DNA from: Anniella stebbinsi
Taxonomy: Eukaryota > Chordata > Lepidosauria > Squamata > Anniellidae
Reading direction: 5' to 3'
Assembly (NCBI GenBank): GCA_029215795.1
Contig: JARDYH010000002.1
Coordinates: 131,199,001 to 131,263,000 of the forward strand
Length of the DNA: 64,000 nt
In this document: positions 16,716 to 28,802 of the stretch, piece after piece
How positions within the stretch are numbered: position 1 is the first letter of the stretch
How the letters are laid out: every line of letters starts with the position of its first letter
The notes under the pieces: model-generated
Seen by the model: only the letters and a program-made list of their open reading frames with translations
Databases searched by the model: none
What the model was told of the DNA's origin: nothing
Program-made: the position numbers and the translations under genes

Positions 16716-17099
16716 ACACCTGGACCGCTGCGCTCTGCCCCTGCACACGTTTGCATCAAACACACAGCCCTGCAGCCTGGTTTCTGCTAAGCCACCCCAC
16801 CCCAGGAGCCCCGTCGTGCTGGCATCGCATTCCATCCCCTTCTCCGCAAACCAACCCCCTATTCCCATTCTGAACCAGCTTGTGGACAGCAAGATGAAAA
16901 TCTCCGGTCATCGCTAGGGCCTAACCGATGGGAGGCAGATCAGCAGCACAGCTCCCTGGGCAACCACGACCAGCTGCTGTGCATAGCTAGATCACGTGGT
17001 CGCCTCATTGTCCTCACGCCAGGCTTATTTCCCCTCCTCCTCCCCATGCGTAACCAAAATAAACTTGTTCCTGCTCTCTTCCTGTCGGGATCAGCCTAG

Positions 17100-17700
17100 C
17101 CACGGCCCTTCAGAACTGCTCCGAGGGCTGGCGCTGATGCAGTTCAGCGTCAGTTAGCGTCACGGCTTCAGCAGCATCTACCTCACTCCGCACCTTTACA
17201 GTCCAGTCACACACACACACACGCATCTCTCGGCTTCTGAAGGCCTGCATTTCCCACCACGCGCTGCTGCTGCTGCTGCTCCTTCCTTCCTTCCCTCCTC
17301 TCCCTCCCCGCCACTTGGTCTTCTCCCCCTCTCCCGCCCCAGCACCATCCCGGCTACACTGCCAGGCACCGTGTGCCGCAGCAGCGGCCCCTCCTCCGTT
17401 TCTCACCTAACTCGTAAGACGGGGATCTCTCTCGCCATAGCAGAAGAAAACCTTGGCTCACTTGACTGGGGGATCCGTTAGGTTTGGGTTTGGGGGGTGG
17501 TTTGTTTAAAGGCCAGCTGCCCGGCCAAGCCCACAGGGACCTTAAGAGCTAGCAACGAGGCGAACCGGCTTCACGCACCGCGCTGTGTTTATTTGCCTGC
17601 ATTGGGCTGGACTGAAATCTGCAGGCAGGCAACGGAGAGACGCAGGTTTTAGCTTCCTTCTTCGAGTGGGTCACGGGGGAAGGAGCGCATCAAGCTCGCT
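17100..17700 (-). promoter_or_regulatory. Second CpG-rich block, candidate alternative promoter
   Basis: The block is CpG- and GC-rich relative to its flanks. A minus-strand donor-like AG/GTGAGA lies at 17406-17401, and a plus-strand donor-like GTAAGA lies at 17414. It could be a distal RHOBTB2 first exon or a promoter of an unseen gene. Strand and gene are inferred. Confidence 0.35.
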
Positions 17701-19656
17701 TGCCAGACGCATGATTTAGCTTATTTTGCTGTAGTCGTCGCAGGTGCTGAATTGTGGCATAAAAAGTTCCTGGCAGCTTTCGCTTTCCAGTCTCATTCCT
17801 GAATCACGCCCCGCTGCCTTGTGCAAGACAAAAGCGTAATTGTTGCGACTTGGGCAAAGCGATTTTCCGCTCCATTTTAACCTACAAGAGGGCAACTGGA
17901 AAAAAGGAGGGCGGGCATTTTTGCCATTGTGCCGGGATCTGCTTCGGCCGGTAGGAGGTGCTGCAGAGTACAGGGCAGAAGAAGAAATGGGCAGGGGTGG
18001 AATTCTAAGTCCAGAAGGAGGCAGGGCCTTCACAGATATTAGGAGACCGCTGCCATCAATCCACCAGAATTTTGCTGGAGTTGTATAGTCCAACACAACT
18101 GGAGGGCCTAAGGTTGGGGACGGATTTGTTCCACAAGTACAAAACTAGATTTGATGAATTGCATTTGATGAAACTGTTGAAGAGGACAGTGTCCATGAAA
18201 GCTTATGCCATAATAAATGTGTTAGCCTTTAAGGTGCCATAAGTCTCTTTGTTGTTTTTATTGAAACAGACAAACGCAGCTAACCCTCTGGAAATTAAAG
18301 CAAAGATCTGACATACTGCCCCGTGTGGGTGCCCTCCAGGTGTGTTGAATTGCAACAGGTTGGTAAAGGCTAACCCAGAAAAATGTGCAGAGCCAATAGC
18401 TCAATTAAAGGATTTCATCCACAGATTACAAGTCAAAATGTGTACGTTCTCAAGACATGAAGGATTCGTAAAATGGGCAAATGTTTTCAGCCTGTCTTTA
18501 GAAGACAAGCTAGAAAAATATACCCAGTTTACAGTTGGACTTCACTAGTGAAATTCAGGGTGCAATCTTATGTGTGTTATACAGAAAAAAGGCCTGCAAT
18601 TCCCAGCATGCCCTGCCAACCATGCTGGCTGGGGAATGCTGGGGAATTCATGTTGAAACTTTTTTCTGTTTCAACATGAATAGCATTGTTCCCTTAATGT
18701 TCTAAACATTTATTGTTTTCTGTTAACACAAGTCAAAGTTAAATACTGACATTTCAAGATAATAACTAGGGAGGTGGGGCCTTCCCTTTAAAATAGGCAG
18801 TCAGGGCTTACATGCCCTCCCCAAACTCCATTAGATTGAGAGGGGGCAGAGGAATTTTTGCTACCAGGAAAAGCGGGGAAAATATATTTCTTGGTCCAAC
18901 TATTCTGTTCAGCATTGCAAAGCTTAGCCCCACATGCATACCTAGCATCGTCCACTTTGCTCCAGGTTATGAACAGAAAGTACGTTTTCTTCAGCAAAAG
19001 AATCCAGTTTCTACAACACCGATTTCTGTGACCGGACCATATAAGAATTGAAAAATTGGGGAATAGCTGAAGGTGTCCTCTCTTAACACTAAGATGAAGA
19101 ATTTCCAACTGACCACAAAACAAAAACAAAATAACCCCTGCCTCAAACAAAACCCAAACCAGCCTGGGTTGCTCTTCAGCCTCTAACAGTGGCGGATGTG
19201 CAGAAACCAGCAAGTTATGCATTTTACAGCATGAAAATAAACATTGCCACCTGCTAATGGCCACAAATCGAGCAGCTGATGAAAGCACAGCTGGAAGGGG
19301 TAAGTTGAAAAGCTGACAGCCAGTGCAGGTCTAGCCCTATCCAGTACTAGCAAGGAACCTCATGTCCACCATTTTGAGAATAATTACTATCATGGCCTGA
19401 GTACTTTTTGCACAGTAAGATCAATGCATATGAATGCGTGCAACCTCCCTGAAGAGCTTAAGACTCCGACAGCACCAAAAGCATGGGTGGCACTTTCTGT
19501 TGCTGTAATGCTGAGAAAGGCATTTGCATCTGGGAGATTCACAAGTCTCATGAGTGGAATCTGTTTGCTCATCTCTCTGCCACACAAGTCCTTTACCAAC
19601 ACTGCACCAGCCATACAAACACAAGAAGTGATTTGCACATTTCCCCACAATCAAGT
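17700..19656. other. Non-coding stretch with MITE fragments
   Basis: Partial palindromic MITEs lie at about 18040-18125, 18315-18350 and 18558-18690 (the last contains ATGCTGGCTGGGGAATGCTG). No coding or RNA gene recognised. Confidence 0.4.
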
Positions 19657-19657
19657 A

Positions 19658-19691
<34 letters not shown>

Positions 19692-19735
19692 TATTATTTA
19701 TAGCCCGCCTCTCCCTTCGGATCGAGGCAGGGAAC
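19657..19735 (-). mobile_element. Very short L2-type LINE copy, tail only
   Basis: A (TAA)n tract at 19657-19693 adjoins AATTATTATTTATAGCCCGC and CCTTCGGATCGAGGC. This is the reverse complement of the stem-loop and tail that end the L2 copies at 41701-41781 and 61330-61399. Only about 40 bp of LINE remains. Confidence 0.65.
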
Positions 19736-19869
19736 AGAAACAGAAACTTAAATGCAAGAAACAGAAAGGAATTTTGCAATTTTGGTGAAGTTACATCATT
19801 CTGGCTGCAGAATAACACTGCCTCACCATTCCTTGGCAGAGGATAGATGAGTGGTTAGATATGTAGAGG

Positions 19870-20090
19870 AATCGTTGATTGGGTTTGGATAACATGATAA
19901 CCCACAATGGGTTAAATAATCCACGGTAGGTTATTTAATCCACTGTGGGTTATTGTGTCACGTGGCGGGAATTTTTTTAACTCACAGTGGGTTATTTTGC
20001 CAAATTAGCCGATGCAAATAACCAACGCTGTGCAGAGTGGGTTATTTAAACCATCGTAGGTTATTGTGTTGTGTGAAGGGCACTGTTGGT
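19870..20090. repeat. GGTTATT-rich inverted-repeat segment
   Basis: At least six GGTTATT or AATAACC words in alternating orientation are spread over about 200 bp, for example AACCCACAATGGGTTAAATA and CACTGTGGGTTATTG. It resembles the fold-back units at 24899 and 28309. No TSD was established. Confidence 0.5.
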
Positions 20091-21410
20091 TGTATTCGTC
20101 AGCTACAGAGTCCCTAGGCAAGAGCGGCCATAGTGGCGGTGGCAGCTCTACTCAAGCCAGCTATAATTCTATTTTCGATAGCAAGAGTTGATAGGATACA
20201 AGCGGGACAAGCCCCTCTATCCCTGTGTCAAGGGTATGTTTCTGGACTAGCCCCCCTGTGTTTTCTCCTTGATTTTTTGAAAGCCATTAATGCCACTATA
20301 CTAATTGTGTGACTGGCATCTCATCTCATCTCTTTTGGCCCAGAAAGACACACTGAAAAGCATATGTTCACCATCGATCCAAGCTGTAGCTGTAACCCAT
20401 CCTGCAGTTGCCCCGAAGCTCTGAACAAGCTAGCCATAGGTGTGCACAGCACATTCCATTAGGATGTGCACCCAGGGGACTTTTTTTTTGTAAGGCAAAC
20501 ATTTATTTAATACTCAGTTATAGAGGATATTATTTTTAGTCATTTATTTATTAAACACTGTAGACACTGATGCCCTATTCCACGTTTGGCTTGCCTGACC
20601 GAGGGAGGGCCACTGCAGGTGAGGGTAGGGGGAATGAGGAGATGCTCCTCCAGCCCCAGCATTGGTGGGGCTTTGTGGTGACACTGGCTGGAGGAGGGGC
20701 TTACGAGGCGATATTAGCCTTCTGAGGCCCTCCTCCTGGCCTCTTTGAAGCATGGCTCCTGGTAGAGAGGCTCCCAGTATAGTGATTCCTTTTCGCTCCT
20801 GCTGTTGGGAGCAACAGTGCTCTCTTGGAGGCAGCAGTTCTTCGACGCGGTGGCAGAGCAGCCAGAGGGCAGCCAGAGGACCATTCCTGCTACGTCTGGA
20901 TCCCCCTCGGGATCTCTGCTCAACGCCCTCTTCAGTTCAGCACTTATTGCTTGAAACATTTGGGTGTACCTGGGCAACCTGGCACACCCCTTGTGCACAC
21001 CTATGAAGCTAAGCATTTGGCTGGGTTGAAAGAGAACCCACCACCACCCACATACTACAAAGTCACCAATGCAGCTCCAGTGCCAAGTCAATAACTGGAT
21101 TTCACCAAAAGCAGCAGCTGAGTCGCTACCTGCCACTAGTCTCCTGCTTTGATCACAGCTGTAATTAAAATGCAGTTTGCTGTCTGTTCCCATGTCTCTC
21201 TGATATAAGCCTCTTGAACTTATCCCCAGAGACTCCCCATCTGTCCTGCTTCATAATCGCCCTTGTAGCAGGCAGATAACTCCAAACTCAGATGCAAGGG
21301 TCTGTGCTTTAGGTCTGAGAACTGCTTTAACTATGGATCAAGCTGGGGAGGTATGTTGAAGAAGCAGGTGTGGGGATGACAGGGTGGGGAGTGGAGGAAT
21401 TTCAGGCAAT
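20091..21410. other. Non-coding stretch, nothing recognised
   Basis: Overlapping open frames at 20714-21193 are reciprocal on both strands and match no family I recognise. No RNA gene seen. Confidence 0.35.
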
Positions 21411-21471
21411 CAGAGAGAGAGAGAGAGAGAGAGAGAAAGGGAGAGAGAAAGGGAGAGAGAAAGGGAGAGAG
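21411..21471 (+). repeat. (GA)n / GGGAGAGAGAAA minisatellite-like tract
   Basis: A pure GA run passes into three units of about 12 bp, GGGAGAGAGAAA. Confidence 0.85.
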
Positions 21472-21885
21472 ACCTTTTGCTCAAGGCATCCAGAAATACT
21501 CTTTGATTCCTCTGTCTAGCATTTGCATTGCATCCGGATCTGCCATCTTTCATCAGATTAATAATTGCATCTCTCTAACTGAAACACAATCCTGGCAAGA
21601 AGGATGTACTGTTGGATAGATCTGACCATGGAGGTTCTGGTTCTCCTGCAGGGTTTAGGCTCTCCTAAAACTGGGGTGGGCAATGCTTTTTCCATCCAAG
21701 GTTGCATTCTTGCTCACATGGAAAGCCTCCACAGATGGAAGAGGCTCTCCTCTTCAGATGGTCGAGGCAAGCAACACTGCTAAGGAGAAGAGTGTTTGCT
21801 CTATTCAGGTTCGGAATGCCTGAATAGGGCTACAAGGGACCATCAGAACTGTTGAGCACCTGTGCAGCAGACTGAACAGGCAGGC

Positions 21886-22080
21886 ACACAGGTCACCTGG
21901 CCACCGTCTTCCGCACTATCAGTATTTCTGTTTAAATTATAATGGTTATTTCTAAATTTGCATCTATACATAGAAATTAGCATGTGCACATTTTATGAAA
22001 ATCGGCATCCTCTTTTGTCCTGTTTGTCTGTGATGCATTTCCTCTTTTTTGTTGGTGATTCATACGGGGCCACCCTAAAT
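21886..22080 (+). mobile_element. hAT-like element fragment (family with GGTCACCCTA end)
   Basis: CAGGCACACAGGTC, AAATTATAATGGTTATTTCT and TGATGCATTTCCTC align with 28571-28800. The end GGGGCCACCCTAAAT corresponds to the terminal GTGGTCACCCTA there. Confidence 0.6.
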
Positions 22081-22265
22081 CGGGGGGGGGGGGGCTGATA
22101 GGTTCAGCTTTGTCATCACTGGAAGCCTCAATCACCACCTTGACACATGCAGCAGCTGCTATAAATTAAGGCTGTTACACTAGCTGCAAAGCATTTTGGA
22201 CAAATGTAGCCTTGCCACAGTTATTCATGGCTGATAAAAACTGCAGACAGAATTGCTGCAGTGTA

Positions 22266-22307
<42 letters not shown>

Positions 22308-24240
22308 GTTTCAAGCCATTTTAGAAACTCCACAGTTTAGATTATGGCTGCTACTGTGCCTGTGCCCTCTTAACCAGAAACCTTTATAGCCTTTTCTGAA
22401 TTCCAGTAGGACATTCTACAGCTTCATTCAAAGTCCCCCTATGCCCCTGTCTAGCCCCAGCTCTGCCTACTTGACACTGCTGCTATAGCCTACTACCCGG
22501 AAGCCCTTGGAATGCATGCATGACTTTAAATTGTTAACAATAGCCCCCCCCCCCCTAATGTTCTACCAACCTCTTCCAGTCGTCTCAGACTGCTGTAGCC
22601 TGGTGGCTTCTAGAGAACGTTACAAAGCCCCAGTTTATTTCAGCAGATCTCTTGAGCGGCCAGTGTGAGCTGTCAAGCCTCTAGCCAGTATGTAATGGAC
22701 AACTCTGAGTCAGCTTGGTGAGAGTGGAGTTTTAGAATCATCGCCTTGGGGGTAAAGTTCAAACTCTATTCGTGAAAGGCAAAGAGTTATCTTGGTAGGG
22801 AGGGAAGCAATGCACCATACCAGATCAGAGGGATTCCAGTTCCTTTCACCTTTGTATACGAACTGCCACTTGGACCATGAACGGACCCACCCATATTCCT
22901 CCTTCCAAGCTGTAACATTAACTCAGTGTGCTTCTAGAAGAGTGCCGTGATTTCAAGCCCTCCCCCTCCCACAGAGATGTGGGACAATAAACAGGTCTGC
23001 CATGCAATCCACAAAGCTTTATTCAGTAAACAGACATCTCTTCACACCTGAAGGGAGTGTGTATGTTAGGAGCTATCCTCTAAGCTCAATTAGCCCAACA
23101 AAGCAAGGCAGTTGCCTATCAACTAAATGAACAGTTTCCTGCCATGCCCGACAGGCTTTTACCAAACTCCTACTTCAGGGAGGGACTTCGTTGTAACCTC
23201 TGGCAAGTAGCTAGCCTAGAGGATTGCCTCCCACCTCCTCTCAAATTTGCCCTCTTGACCCTGCAGCGGACTCTGGGATCTGTCAGTTCTGATGCTCCCT
23301 TCCTCTCCGACAAAGAATGAGCTCCCATTTTAGCCTCCCCTCTGTGGAACTTTGCAAATTCCACCCCCGCCCCCTTGCCCTGTAAATACAGATCTTGTTT
23401 CTTTGGGAAACAGTTGATTTTAATTCCATCATCATCACATATTTCATAGTGTGGTATTCGGAAATTTTTGGTGCTTTAAATATGACACTACAAAGAAAAC
23501 TATCAGGACAATCAAGCGCGTTTGCCTACATGACGACCAGTCATATAATTGAGCATTGTAGCCAGGCCAAGAGAAATTTAAACAATTCGATGTACTCACA
23601 AGGCATTGTTCTTCTTGGTCTTCAGTTTGAGATGGGTTTTGCCTCTGAATCCCATTTCTTCCTCTTTTCAACAGTCTCTGAAAGCAGAAGAGATATATGC
23701 AAATGAAATAAGTGTCTACTTTGATAACTTCTTGGAAATCAGATAGCTTTTGGGATCGCTACTCTCCCATCCTCCTCCCCAGTATTTGAGAAATGCTATT
23801 TCCTCCCTCATAGAACTGGATAATCTCTAAGCAAGAATAACCTATGTCTGCTCAACATTAGTGTGATAAAAGAGTCGGAACGACCTCTTGTTTTTATCTC
23901 GGTCCCAGCCTGTGCATTCTCCAATACTGGAGAGAAGTAAGCAGGTAAAGTGTTCATACAATGCCCATAACGCCCACATTGATAGTCGTAGTGTGCCCTG
24001 CCAAAAACATTTTGGTGTATTGATTTTAAAAGTACACATTTCTCTGCAATCACATTTACATGTCATAAGCTACTTCTGCACCTCTCTTCCAAACAATTTT
24101 CAGAAATCCAAAATCCATTGTACAATGGTTGTAAAAGCCATGTATTAAAACAGATTAATAGTGGATATAGGAGGGATAGTAGTGCCAATACTAAGTGCAT
24201 GCTATTTGTACCCAAAATTAATACACATGAGTGAATTAGT
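22081..24240. other. Non-coding stretch with (GATA)n microsatellite
   Basis: A (GATA)n tract spans 22266-22308. G and C homopolymers lie at 22081-22094 and 22545-22556. No gene, SINE or LINE was recognised in the rest. Confidence 0.4.
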
Positions 24241-24244
24241 TATG

Positions 24245-24412
24245 TACCTGTAGAATACAGGAAGCTACCCTATGCTAGGTAGGCTATTTGTTCATCTGGC
24301 CCCATATTGTCTACTTTGACTGGCAGTAGCTTCCTTTTAACTGGAGATGCCGGAGTTTAAACCTGGAACCTTCTGCATGCAAAGGAAGTACTCTGCCCAT
24401 GAACTATGATCC
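24245..24412 (-). repeat. tRNA-Ala-derived SINE, degraded copy
   Basis: On the minus strand it has CATGCAGAAGGTTCCAGG, then CATCTCCAGTTAAAAGG and a GGAAGCTACC-type 3' body with AGGGTAGCTTCCTGT. It is the same family as the copy at 32061. Confidence 0.65.
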
Positions 24413-24898
24413 AACCGTTAAAGAATAAGAAAAATCAAACGGGCAGCTTTATGTTAAGATTCATAATGTATTATAAAATTGCAAGCAGGCCTTTTTCTTT
24501 TCTTTTTTTAGAAAGTGATGCTTGAATGAAGAAAATAAAAAGTGTAGCACACAGCAAAACCAGTGTCAGTTGTCAATAAAGCAGCAAACTTTGCAATCAG
24601 AATTTGCTGCCCAAATTCCTTCAACCTTTTGGCTACAACAATGACCACACAATTCAGATATCAACTTAAAGATGGTTTGGTACAATGTCTGAATTGACTG
24701 CACTGTCTTGGGGGATCACTGTACTTTGAGACTGGACTGGGGGGAGGGGTAGAAGCAGACACACAGCAGTAAAACCTGCTATTCTAAGTCAGCTTTCCCA
24801 AAATGTGGATGGTGTTTGCACTACAGTTCCTACCATCCCAGGACACTGGCCATGCTGGATGATGCTGATGCAGTTTGCCATCCAAACCATAGGAAGCG

Positions 24899-25107
24899 CC
24901 TGTTCAGACAACACGCTAAGCCATGGTTAGGCTGCTAACCCTTTTGCAGCAAATGGTTAGTGAGAGTGTTTAAACCGTGGTTATGTATCCATCATGGTTA
25001 GGAATAGTTGTCATGACACATTAAGTCATAGTACACACGACACACTGAGCCATAACGTTAGCTCAAAATGCTTAACCACTGTTGCTTAGCATGTTGTCTG
25101 AACAGGG
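24899..25107. mobile_element. Fold-back MITE with CCTGTTCAGACAACA termini
   Basis: The left end CCTGTTCAGACAACACGCTA mirrors the right end TTAGCATGTTGTCTGAACAGG. Internal GGTTAG and CTTAACC words add further inverted structure. It is related to the unit at 28309-28492. No convincing TSD. Confidence 0.65.
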
Positions 25108-25679
25108 TCGAAGTCTGTTCTAAGCTGTGATTTGAACAAACCATGGTTTGGTGTAATGCTTTGAACTGAGCCACTGGAAAGCATAACCTAGCTTTTCATA
25201 CTGTTGAAGCAAATAAAGAGGACCACTTTCATGTTTACTTATTGTACAAAGCTTTCCTTCTGTGTACTCTGTTGTAAAGCAACACAAGGTGCCGTTTTTT
25301 CTGCCTCTTCCTCTTTATTTTGTTGCTACAGCAACCGTTCCTAAGCTATCCATAGACCTGGCAGCCAGGAGTTTTGATATCTGATCCGTGGAGGCATCTG
25401 TTGGCACCATCAAATGTTCCAGCTATGGAGACTGTATTTTGTTTTGGTTGAAACATCTTTGGCTAAGCTTGACGCAACCCCAGGGGCTGAATTTTAAGGG
25501 TAGTTGATGTATAATTTTAAGCAAGTTAGATCACAGTTTGAGAAAGTGCAGATACTGGCAGGTCAGTTCCATTAGAAACCTCAGTGTTACAGGGGCTGCT
25601 AAACTTATCTTCGATCCCCCTCCCCCCACTCCCGGAAAAATGATTGGTAAAGGTTGTAGCTGGATCTATACATCTAGCA

Positions 25680-25816
25680 CAGGGCTGGGCAACATGTGTC
25701 CCTCCAGGTGATGTTGGACAGCAACTTTCATTAGCCCCAACCAGTATAGCCAATAATAAGGGGTGAAAGATGCTGTAGACTAAAACAGCTGGAGGGCCAC
25801 AAATTGCCCAGCTCTG
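25680..25816. mobile_element. hAT-type MITE with perfect 8-bp TSD
   Basis: The terminal inverted repeats are CAGGGCTGGGCAA and TTGCCCAGCTCTG. The flanking 8 bp are ATCTAGCA at 25672-25679 and ATCTAGCA at 25817-25824. The 137-bp interior is itself nearly palindromic. An 8-bp TSD and a CAGGG-type terminus are diagnostic of the hAT superfamily. It is too short to code for a transposase. Confidence 0.88.
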
Positions 25817-25910
25817 ATCTAGCAGAATGAATTGCAAAGTCCTGAGATGGTTGAATGGATGGTCTCCTTTCAGTCTGCAGGTGCAGGGGGTTATGGGGGT
25901 GGGGGAGATC

Positions 25911-25958
<48 letters not shown>
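25911..25958 (+). repeat. (GATA)n microsatellite
   Basis: About 12 GATA units. Confidence 0.95.
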
Positions 25959-26134
25959 TCAATTAGAAAATAAAAGCAGCAGTAAGAAAAACAGAGAGCT
26001 GGGCTACAACCTTCTCCCTAATATTCTAGTTGTCTTACTGCAGGGAAAATGATCTAAAGGGCACATAATCCCCACTCCAGAACACCTCCGCCGTATTTTG
26101 CTATAAATATAGATCAAGCCAATCTCTGAAAACA

Positions 26135-27240
26135 AGAGACATCAATTAGGTAAGGCAATATATTTATTTGAACTGTTGTCGTAATGGTGTGCATACCTTT
26201 GGGTTACCCAACATTCTTCGTTAGGTTATACAACATTCTTCTTCGGGTTACCCAACATCAAACAGAACATGAAACCAAATATGCATAGTGAATAATGTGC
26301 ATGTATTATTGTTTTTTTAGGAGGCAGGGGAAGGTAACTCCCAAACCTGCATACTCTTGTCACAGCTGCCCTCCCCATGAGGCTCACCTGGCACCAACAT
26401 TGTGGTGTTTCTGGTGCTAGGTGAAATCCTTTTTATTTTCCCAGGCTTTTTGGTCCTACACTTTTGTTTTCAAATGTGTTTGAAAACACATTCCAATGCA
26501 TTTGAATGGCCATTTGGAAAGAGAGGTATTAATATGGGATTTCTAGGCCAGATGCAAAAGAGGACAGGGCTCCTAAACCTTTAATTTTGTTGAAGAGGGA
26601 GTTGTAGCAGGTGGAATTTGCATAAGAACAACAGGATTTCAGGGGCTGGATTTTTTTGGGTTTGGTTTTGCTCCTGTTTCATCTGGCCAAGAACGTAAGC
26701 AAAAGTACCGCCTGTAGCAGGTAGCTGGAATAATATGAAGCTCACAACTCCAGTTTGGGAAGCGATGAACTTGAGCACGACCCCTAGTTTTCGAGCATGT
26801 GTGGCAGACACAACTTAGATTCCTTCTCGCATATCTCAAATAAATTACGCCTGAGACAACACCGCTTATGTAAGCAAGAGGCACTGCTGTCGCGATGTAC
26901 TTTGGGTCCCTTTTGGTTTCTGCCTGTCATAAGCGCTTGCATAATTTGGAGGATCGGTATGCTTTTTATTGCAGGAGCCAATCTCTTAGGAGTGCTTTTT
27001 TTCATTACGAAGGATCCCGCTTCAGTGTTTTAAATGGCCATCCAGCTTAATATTTGAAACCAAGGGTATCTATAAATAGCATTTTTTAATTCGAGGCTGC
27101 ATTTGTCATAGATGTGTACCTCCAGTGGGAGAAAGAAAAAGACTGACATAACAATGTGCCCATCTCAGTGCTGAATCTTAGGATCTTATTTAAAACCTCA
27201 GCAGCGGGGGAGGGGGAGAAACGCTCCCTCTACTTGAAGG
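26135..27240. other. Non-coding stretch with a short tandem motif and a protein-like island
   Basis: GGGTTACCCAACATTCTTCG-like words repeat near 26200-26265. At about 26640-27030 the minus strand is CpG-bearing and reads protein-like in two frames, as reported in the findings. No family recognised. Confidence 0.4.
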
Positions 27241-27780
27241 AGATTCAGGCTGCAATCTTATGCATGCTGGCTGGGGAATGCTGGGAGTTGTAGGACTTTT
27301 TTTTCCGGCCTAAACAAAAGATTGGTCAAGGATCTGACCTGGTGCAATGCAATCTCCTATGATCTTCAGTGGAAAAGCACAGATGTTACATGCAAAAGGT
27401 CCCAAGTTCAGTCTCTGGCATCACCAGAATAGGGCTGCATCTGAAACCCTGTGGAGCTGCTACCAATCAATGTCCTTATCTTGATTTTTGAATATCCCAG
27501 TGCAGCCTTTGGGTAACAGCCAGGAAGGTGGGAGAGCAGCCACTGGAACCAGTGGTGGCTGGTGGTTCTAATTTCAATGGGGCTGTGAATCCGCTCAGAG
27601 CTTCAGTCTGAACCCTAAAGGAGCTATCCAAAGTCCTGAACCCCACACCCAAAGTTGGTTCAGCCCCTCGGATAGCTCCTTTACCGTTCTGACTGATACC
27701 CTGAGCAGATTCACAGCCCCAGTGAAATCAGAGCCCCCAGCCTCCACTGACTAGACTGTGTTACCTCTGACCCCATACGA

Positions 27781-27984
27781 CCCCATAGCTCAGTGGCAAA
27801 GCATGTGTTTTGCATGCAGAAGGTCCCAGGGCCAATCCTCCGCATCTCCAGGGTTAGAAGGAGCAGGTAGCAGGGAACGGGAAAGACCTCTGCCCATGAT
27901 CCTGGGAGCTCCTGCCAGTCGGAGAAGACATAACTGAGCTAGATGAACTAATAGTCTAACCTGGTACCAGGCAGCTTTCTAAGG
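27781..27984 (+). repeat. tRNA-Ala-derived SINE
   Basis: The head is CATAGCTCAGTGGCAAAGC (A box), TTTTGCATGCAGAAGG (anticodon arm) and a decayed B box CCCAGGGCCAATCCTC. The body reads GCTCCTGCCAGTCGGAG and ends CCAGGCAGCTTTCTAAGG. Length is about 200 bp. Confidence 0.85.
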
Positions 27985-28013
27985 GCAGAAAGAGGTAACC
28001 GTTTTTTTTTCTT

Positions 28014-28107
28014 TCAGAGGCAGTATACCTCTTGCTGGGGAACACGAGCAAGATGGTGCGATCACAGTCATGTCTGCTTGTGGGCTTCCCACAGGCATCC
28101 CGAGGGT
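28014..28107 (+). mobile_element. CR1 LINE 3' UTR, left part of a copy split by a later insertion
   Basis: It contains CAGAGGCAGTATACCTCTTG, GGGGAACACGAGCAAG and GTGGGCTTCCCACAGGCATC, then stops where a hAT-like terminus begins. The same 3' UTR resumes at 28803. Confidence 0.7.
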
Positions 28108-28802
28108 GACCAAAGGTCCTATTTCACGGAGGACATTCCTTTATTTATTTAAAATATTTTGGCCTGCTTTTCAGGGCAGAAGGCCTCCCAAGGGTTGCCA
28201 GATGGCCAAAGTCTATCTGAAGGACTATCCTGTCCAATTCCGGCTGGGTTCACACAACACCCTAACCCACACTCTGTGTGTGAGGTGCTGTTGAACCACG
28301 GACCATCGTGTTGTCTGAACGCAGTGCGTTTTCCACAGGGTGGCTTCTTAACCATGCAATGTGGCTGGTTAACCACCCTGAACAACCCAACAGCAAATCA
28401 TGGGTTCTCAAGGTGGCTTGCTCAAGAAAAATAAGCCACTCTGCATGGTTAACAACCCAGCCTGTGGAAAATGCGCTGGGTTCAGACAACCCAATAACCA
28501 TTGGCAGATATAGAATGACAAGAAGGCAGAACAGGGGCCTTGAAGTTGCCCATCATCGGCACCTGAACTGGCAGGCACACAGGTCTTCTGCTCACAGTCT
28601 TCCCCACTGTGACGAGACGTAATATATTTCAATTTGAATTATAATAATTATTTCTACAATTTGCATCTATGCATATGATTTATGCATTTAATATATACGT
28701 ATCATTTATGAATATGCAAATTTTATTCAAATTGCATCCACCTTTGTCCTTTTTTCTAGTGATACATTTCCTTTTCGGCAATTCAGGAGTGGTCACCCTA
28801 TT
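28108..28802 (+). mobile_element. hAT-like element inserted in a CR1 copy, itself carrying a fold-back MITE
   Basis: The left end GAGGGTGACCAAAGG and the right end GTGGTCACCCTATT form hAT-like inverted termini. The body occurs again at 21886-22080, 38302-39091 and 61520-61795. A separate palindromic unit lies inside at 28309-28492. No clean TSD was found. Confidence 0.6.
28309..28492. mobile_element. Fold-back MITE nested in the hAT-like element
   Basis: The left arm GTTGTCTGAACGCAGTGCG plus TTTTCCACAGG mirrors the right arm CCTGTGGAAAATGCGC plus TGGGTTCAGACAAC, about 30 bp per arm. It is related to the unit at 24899-25107. Confidence 0.65.

Noticed and set aside
20714..21193. 159-codon minus-strand open frame as a gene
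   Set aside because: No recognisable domain, no splice context, and equally long frames on the opposite strand.
22266..25958. CRISPR-like or regulatory array from the two GATA tracts
   Set aside because: They are plain tetranucleotide microsatellites with no spacers.
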